A stretch of 64,000 nt of DNA from Rhodospirillaceae bacterium UBA1479 (GTDB taxonomy: Bacteria > Pseudomonadota > Alphaproteobacteria > Rhodospirillales > Casp-alpha2), in contig DCRZ01000009.1 in assembly GCA_002325375.1 (NCBI GenBank), positions 220,156 through 284,155 on the forward strand, in the 5' to 3' direction. A model generated the notes under the pieces. The model saw only the letters and a list, made by a program, of their open reading frames with translations. It searched no databases and was not told where the DNA came from. Position numbers and translations under genes: made by a program. Positions 61,501 to 64,000 of this stretch are shown one piece after another. Each line of letters begins with the position of its first letter. Within the stretch, counting starts at the first letter, position 1.

Positions 61501-62131
61501 CGCGGCTGACCAGCTTCATCAGGGGGCTGACCTGATGGCTGGTGGAGACCTGGGTGAAGCCGATGTCACGGGCGATCCGCGCGGCCCGGCGTTCATGGTC
61601 CGGATAGCGGTAACCGTGCATGAACACGATGGCGGCGGCGCGGATGCCGGCGTCGAAGGCATCCTGCAACCCGGCGCGAAGGCGGTCTTGGTCGAGCGGC
61701 GTCAGAACCTCGCCCTGGGCGTTCACGCGCTCGGGCGTTTCGATCATCTGCTCATAGAGCATTTCCGGTAGTTCGATGTGGCGCGCGAAAATATTGGGCC
61801 GGGCCTGGTATCCGATGCGCAGTGCGTCGCCGAAGCCGTCGGTGATGACCAGAACCGTGCGGTCGCCCTTGCGCTCCAGCAGGGCATTGGTGGCCACGGT
61901 GGTGCCCATCTTGACGACGCTGACGGCCCCCTCGGGGATCGCAGCGCCCGGGGAAACGCCCAGAATGTCGCGGATTCCCTGCAGGGCGGCGTCTTCGTAC
62001 TGGTCCGGATTTTCCGACAGCAGCTTATGGGTCACCAGCCGCCCGTCCGGCGCCTGGGCGACCAGATCCGTGAAGGTGCCGCCCCGGTCGATCCAGACGT
62101 GCCAGCCCGATTTTCGTGTTTGATCCGCCAT
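58517..62131 (-). CDS. Fused HyuA-HyuB hydantoinase/5-oxoprolinase family protein
   Basis: A 1204-aa ATP-dependent amidohydrolase. The HyuA part (about 1-690) opens with WHVWIDRGGTFTDLVAQAPDG and has the phosphate loop GFDMGGTSTDVS; the HyuB part (about 700-1204) opens with DPVMLEIFNNLFMSIAEQMG and has SYSVNIKERLDFSCAVFD and the terminal ETPGGGGFG. Fusion of both subunits matches eukaryotic-type 5-oxoprolinase (5-oxoproline to glutamate), but N-methylhydantoin or other cyclic amides are possible. ATG 62131 is preferred over a TTG 24 bases upstream. Confidence 0.92.
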   Translation of the reverse strand: MADQTRKSGWHVWIDRGGTFTDLVAQAPDGRLVTHKLLSENPDQYEDAALQGIRDILGVSPGAAIPEGAVSVVKMGTTVATNALLERKGDRTVLVITDGFGDALRIGYQARPNIFARHIELPEMLYEQMIETPERVNAQGEVLTPLDQDRLRAGLQDAFDAGIRAAAIVFMHGYRYPDHERRAARIARDIGFTQVSTSHQVSPLMKLVSRGDTTVVDAYLSPILRRYVDRVAADLGDTPLQFMQSNGGLTDARLFQGKDSILSGPAGGVVGMVETARMAGFAKVIGFDMGGTSTDVSHYDGEYERTFETQVAGIRMRAPMMNIHTVAAGGGSILHFDGARYRVGPDSAGADPGPACYRRGGPLTVTDCNVMLGKVQPQYFPAVFGPDADQPLDDRAVRRKFEDMARTIHEETGDDRTPEEVAEGFLKIAVENMANAIKKISVQRGHDVTEYVLNGFGGAAGQHACLVADALGMNTVFLHPFAGVLSAYGMGLADVRAIREKAVEAPLAAGLTAPLMEIIEGLEKDARAEIDGQGIAKENVETFRRAHLRYKGTDTALIVPFGDRNKMIDEFEVLHRQRYGFTAPGRGHIIEAVSVEVVGRAGMAEDADIEDIPGVAALRPMTLVPMTSGGKTYETPVYRTEALLPGDRLAGPTILVENTSTIVVEPGWAAEMTRKGHLILTRAEPRPEVHAIGTQADPVMLEIFNNLFMSIAEQMGTTLANTSYSVNIKERLDFSCAVFDRKGDLIANAPHIPVHLGSMGESIRAVMRDNAGKIKPGNVYALNAPYNGGTHLPDVTVITPVFDDKGRDILFYVGSRGHHADIGGITPGSMPPDSKTVEEEGVLIDNFLLVDQGNLREDALRDLLCGGTYPVRNFDQNLADLAAQIAANEKGAQELRKMVDHFGLETVWAYMDHVQDNAEESVRRVLDVLTDGQFTCEMDNGAVIDVKITLNRKKREATLDFSGSSAQLDSNFNAPTAVCHAAVLYTFRTLIDDDIPLNAGCLKPLKLVIPKKSMLSPVYPAAVVAGNVETSMIITDALFGALGALASSQGSCNNFTFGNDRHQYYETICGGSGAGPDFDGTDAVHTHMTNTRLTDPEVLEWRFPVLVERFAIRQGSGGAGAHPGGNGVVRRIRFLEDMTAAILSSHRRVPPHGINGGGAGMIGRNAVERAGGTVEELTGTDRRELKPGDVFIIETPGGGGFGAV

Positions 62132-62251
62132 TTGGTCGGTTGCCGGTCCTCTCAAGCCCCCGAAGGCCCCGGTTTTTCTTGTCGGCTTTGTGACAGACCG
62201 GATAGAACAGCCTCACAAGCAAAAACACAAGCCCAGAGGACATCCTGCCCC

Positions 62252-63295
62252 ATGTCGCGCACTCTTGCCTATTTCAACAAGTTCGTCGATCCCATCGCCA
62301 TGGACATCCTGGCCGCCGCGCCGGAAATCACGCCCCAGCGCATCGCCTTCGAAGACGACGCCGACCACAATTGGAACCTGCTGGCCCAGGTGCACGGCAT
62401 TCAGTTCATGCCGACCAATGAAACCCCGAAAGCCTGGTATCCGAATCGCGCGTTCCTGGAACGCTGCCCCAACCTGCTGGCCGTGTCTTCGACCGGCGCC
62501 GGTTACGACATGATCGACGTCGACGCGTGTAACGAGTTGGGCATCATGGTGGTCAACAATTCGGGCGCCAATTCCGTGTCCGTGGCGCAGCATGTTCTGG
62601 GCCTGGCGCTGACCCTGTCCAAGCAGATCGCGCAGACCGACAAGGCGATCCGCGCCAATGCCAGGATCGACCGCCAGGACTTCATCGGCTCCGAACTGAC
62701 CGGCAAGACGGTCGGCATTATCGGCCTGGGGAATATCGGCCGACTGGTCGCCGGCTATGTGAAGGTGTTCGGCGCCAAGGCGATTGCCTACGACCCCTAT
62801 ATCAGCGATGCTGATTTCGCCGAACGCGGGGCGGAAAAGGTCGATTTCGAAACCCTGTGCCGGGAAGCCGACATCGTCTCCGTCAACTGTCCGCTGACCG
62901 AAGAGACTCGCGGCATGGTCGATGCCCGCGCCTTCGGCTTCATGAAGCCCACCGCCTATTTCATCACCACGGCGCGGGGCGGCATCGCCGACGAAGACGC
63001 GCTGGTCGCGGCGCTGCGTGAGAAACGCATCCAGGGGGCCGGGCTCGACGTGTTCGATATCGAACCCACGGGCAATGCGGATAACCGGTTTGTCGAATTC
63101 GACAATGTTCTGCTGTCGCCCCACAACGCGGGCGTGACCTACGAATGCAACTACAACATGGCCAAGGCGGCGGCCGAACAATGGGTCACGATCCTGCGGG
63201 GCGAAAAGCCGCCGCGCCTGAAGAACCCGGACGTCTGGACGCATTATACCGAGCGGTATGAACGAATCTTCGGACAGGCCGTGGCGGCGGAGTAG
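62252..63295 (+). CDS. D-isomer-specific 2-hydroxyacid dehydrogenase
   Basis: A 347-aa NAD(P)H-dependent reductase. The nucleotide site is VGIIGLGNIGRLVAGYVKVFGAK; catalytic Arg is in TTARGGIADEDALV, Glu in VFDIEP and His in SPHNAGVTYE. The N-terminal catalytic domain includes SSTGAGYDMIDVDACNELGI. Close to hydroxypyruvate/glyoxylate reductases and phosphoglycerate dehydrogenase without ACT domain. It is divergent from the HyuAB gene, 120 bases apart. Substrate unresolved. Confidence 0.9.
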   Translation: MSRTLAYFNKFVDPIAMDILAAAPEITPQRIAFEDDADHNWNLLAQVHGIQFMPTNETPKAWYPNRAFLERCPNLLAVSSTGAGYDMIDVDACNELGIMVVNNSGANSVSVAQHVLGLALTLSKQIAQTDKAIRANARIDRQDFIGSELTGKTVGIIGLGNIGRLVAGYVKVFGAKAIAYDPYISDADFAERGAEKVDFETLCREADIVSVNCPLTEETRGMVDARAFGFMKPTAYFITTARGGIADEDALVAALREKRIQGAGLDVFDIEPTGNADNRFVEFDNVLLSPHNAGVTYECNYNMAKAAAEQWVTILRGEKPPRLKNPDVWTHYTERYERIFGQAVAAE

Positions 63296-63313
63296 GTCGC
63301 TTCGGGCGCGAAG

Positions 63314-64000
63314 TTATCCACTTCGCGGGGACGCGCGACAAAGCGCCTTGATGTTCCGCCATTGATCGGCGGTAAATGCCAAGCCGGTTCCTTGAGACTC
63401 TTCCAGAAAAGTCCTGGCCCGTTCTTCGGATAGCGGGTGAGAGGCTAGAAGCGAGAAACGATTTTCCATGTCGCCGTACATGTCGGCCAGACGGTGGAAA
63501 AAACCGGCAATCGGCCGGGCGTCCCAACCGGCCTTGTTCATTTCCTTGATGGCGAAGGCATCGGCTTCGGCCTCGGCTTCCCGATTGTAGGCGGAACTCA
63601 ACATGGTGTTGCCCAGGGCGGCAATCGCGCCGCCGCCGAAAACGTCCCCGACCATCAGGCCGGCTATTGCCGCCGTTCCTGCCTGCTGCAACGCGACTTT
63701 CGTGGGGTGCTTGTAGACAAGATGCCCGATTTCATGAGCGACCACCGCGGCGACTTCGTTGCCGTTGGTGGCCTGATCGATAAGTCCGCGCGTCACGATG
63801 ATCTGGTTCCCTGGCAAAGCAAAGGCATTCACCAGCCCCACATCGACGACGGTAATGCGGAGGGCGGCGTCCGGACGTCCGGCGGATGTTTTCAACTGGT
63901 GACCGAACAGGTCAAGTTCCAAACTTCCCTTTCCAAGGCAGATCTTCTTCCCGGGCTTTTTCTTGCTCTTTGGGTCCATCAATATGAGTAGAGAGATCAC
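63314..64000 (-). CDS. M48-family metalloprotease, cut by the window edge
   Basis: The visible 228 residues are a Zn protease core: HEIGHLVYKH (HExxH), and the third ligand Glu in SSAYNREAEAEADAFAIKEM. NAFALPGNQIIVTRGLI is the typical pre-motif block. The C-terminal part has the DMYGDMENRFSLLASHPLSEER motif. The reading frame is still open at base 64000, so the N-terminus, including any signal peptide or lipobox, lies outside. Role is likely envelope protein quality control. Confidence 0.88.
   Translation of the reverse strand: MISLLILMDPKSKKKPGKKICLGKGSLELDLFGHQLKTSAGRPDAALRITVVDVGLVNAFALPGNQIIVTRGLIDQATNGNEVAAVVAHEIGHLVYKHPTKVALQQAGTAAIAGLMVGDVFGGGAIAALGNTMLSSAYNREAEAEADAFAIKEMNKAGWDARPIAGFFHRLADMYGDMENRFSLLASHPLSEERARTFLEESQGTGLAFTADQWRNIKALCRASPRSG

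Noticed and set aside
59675..61771. A 698-codon open frame on the plus strand inside the HyuA-HyuB gene
   Set aside because: Antisense artefact of high GC content; low-complexity composition and no family motif, while the minus-strand product shows complete motifs.

Overview
The window looks like a chromosomal stretch of a high-GC alphaproteobacterium, probably a free-living, Rhodospirillales-like heterotroph. This rests on the GC-rich coding sequence, the mre/mrd cell-shape cluster, a leucine-rich leader peptide ahead of leuA, an FNR-type regulator with the C-X2-C-X7-C spacing, and the tripartite tricarboxylate (TTT) and C-P lyase gene orders. Species cannot be named from the sequence alone. 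No phage, transposase, CRISPR array or rRNA was seen. Almost everything reads as stable core or metabolic DNA, with one clear exception: an AT-rich two-gene island at about 5.15-7.8 kb.

Layout. 0.1-3.8 kb: ilvB-ilvN-ilvC (branched-chain amino acid synthesis), closed by a terminator. 3.8-5.1 kb: a small membrane protein and a DehI-like protein on the minus strand. 5.2-7.8 kb: the AT-rich island, with a 206-aa partner protein and a caspase-like (C14) protease with an intact His/Cys dyad; this is the best candidate here for an undescribed, possibly defensive, system. 7.8-9.8 kb: promoter, leucine-codon leader peptide and leuA. 10.0-18.5 kb: mreB, then two minus-strand genes (a MATE exporter preceded by a small upstream ORF and terminator, and a metallophosphoesterase), then mreC-mreD-mrdA-rodA. 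18.6-21.4 kb: tRNA-Lys, a crotonase, and an amidoligase/glutamine amidotransferase pair. 21.4-24 kb: a Fur-box-preceded unknown gene and two peptide-type ABC ATPases. 24-29.7 kb: a single-domain response regulator and a 1709-aa hybrid histidine kinase.

29.8-41.0 kb is a phosphonate regulon: phnCDE transport, a 110-aa soluble chemoreceptor tip, phnM and phnF on the minus strand, and phnGHIJKL plus a 2H-phosphoesterase-like gene. Both plus-strand phn promoters carry GTCA direct repeats at 11-bp spacing (Pho boxes), and a PhnF-type inverted repeat lies ahead of phnG. The expected logic is phosphate starvation (PhoB) plus local repression by PhnF.

41.4-54.4 kb is a carboxylate/oxalate locus: a TTT transporter (tctC-tctB-tctA), an FCD-type GntR regulator, oxalyl-CoA decarboxylase, formyl-CoA transferase, a 10-formyl-THF hydrolase/formyltransferase-like protein, formate-THF ligase, a universal stress protein, an FAH-family enzyme and a ketopantoate-reductase-like enzyme. 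Similar GTATAC palindromes lie ahead of tctC and the GntR gene, suggesting one regulon that imports a carboxylate (probably oxalate), splits it to CO2 and formyl units, and feeds these into the folate C1 pool. 54.5-64 kb holds an FNR-type regulator, two small unknown proteins, a threonine-dehydratase-like enzyme, a TolC-family outer membrane protein, a fused HyuA-HyuB (5-oxoprolinase type) protein, a D-2-hydroxyacid dehydrogenase, and an M48 protease cut by the window edge.
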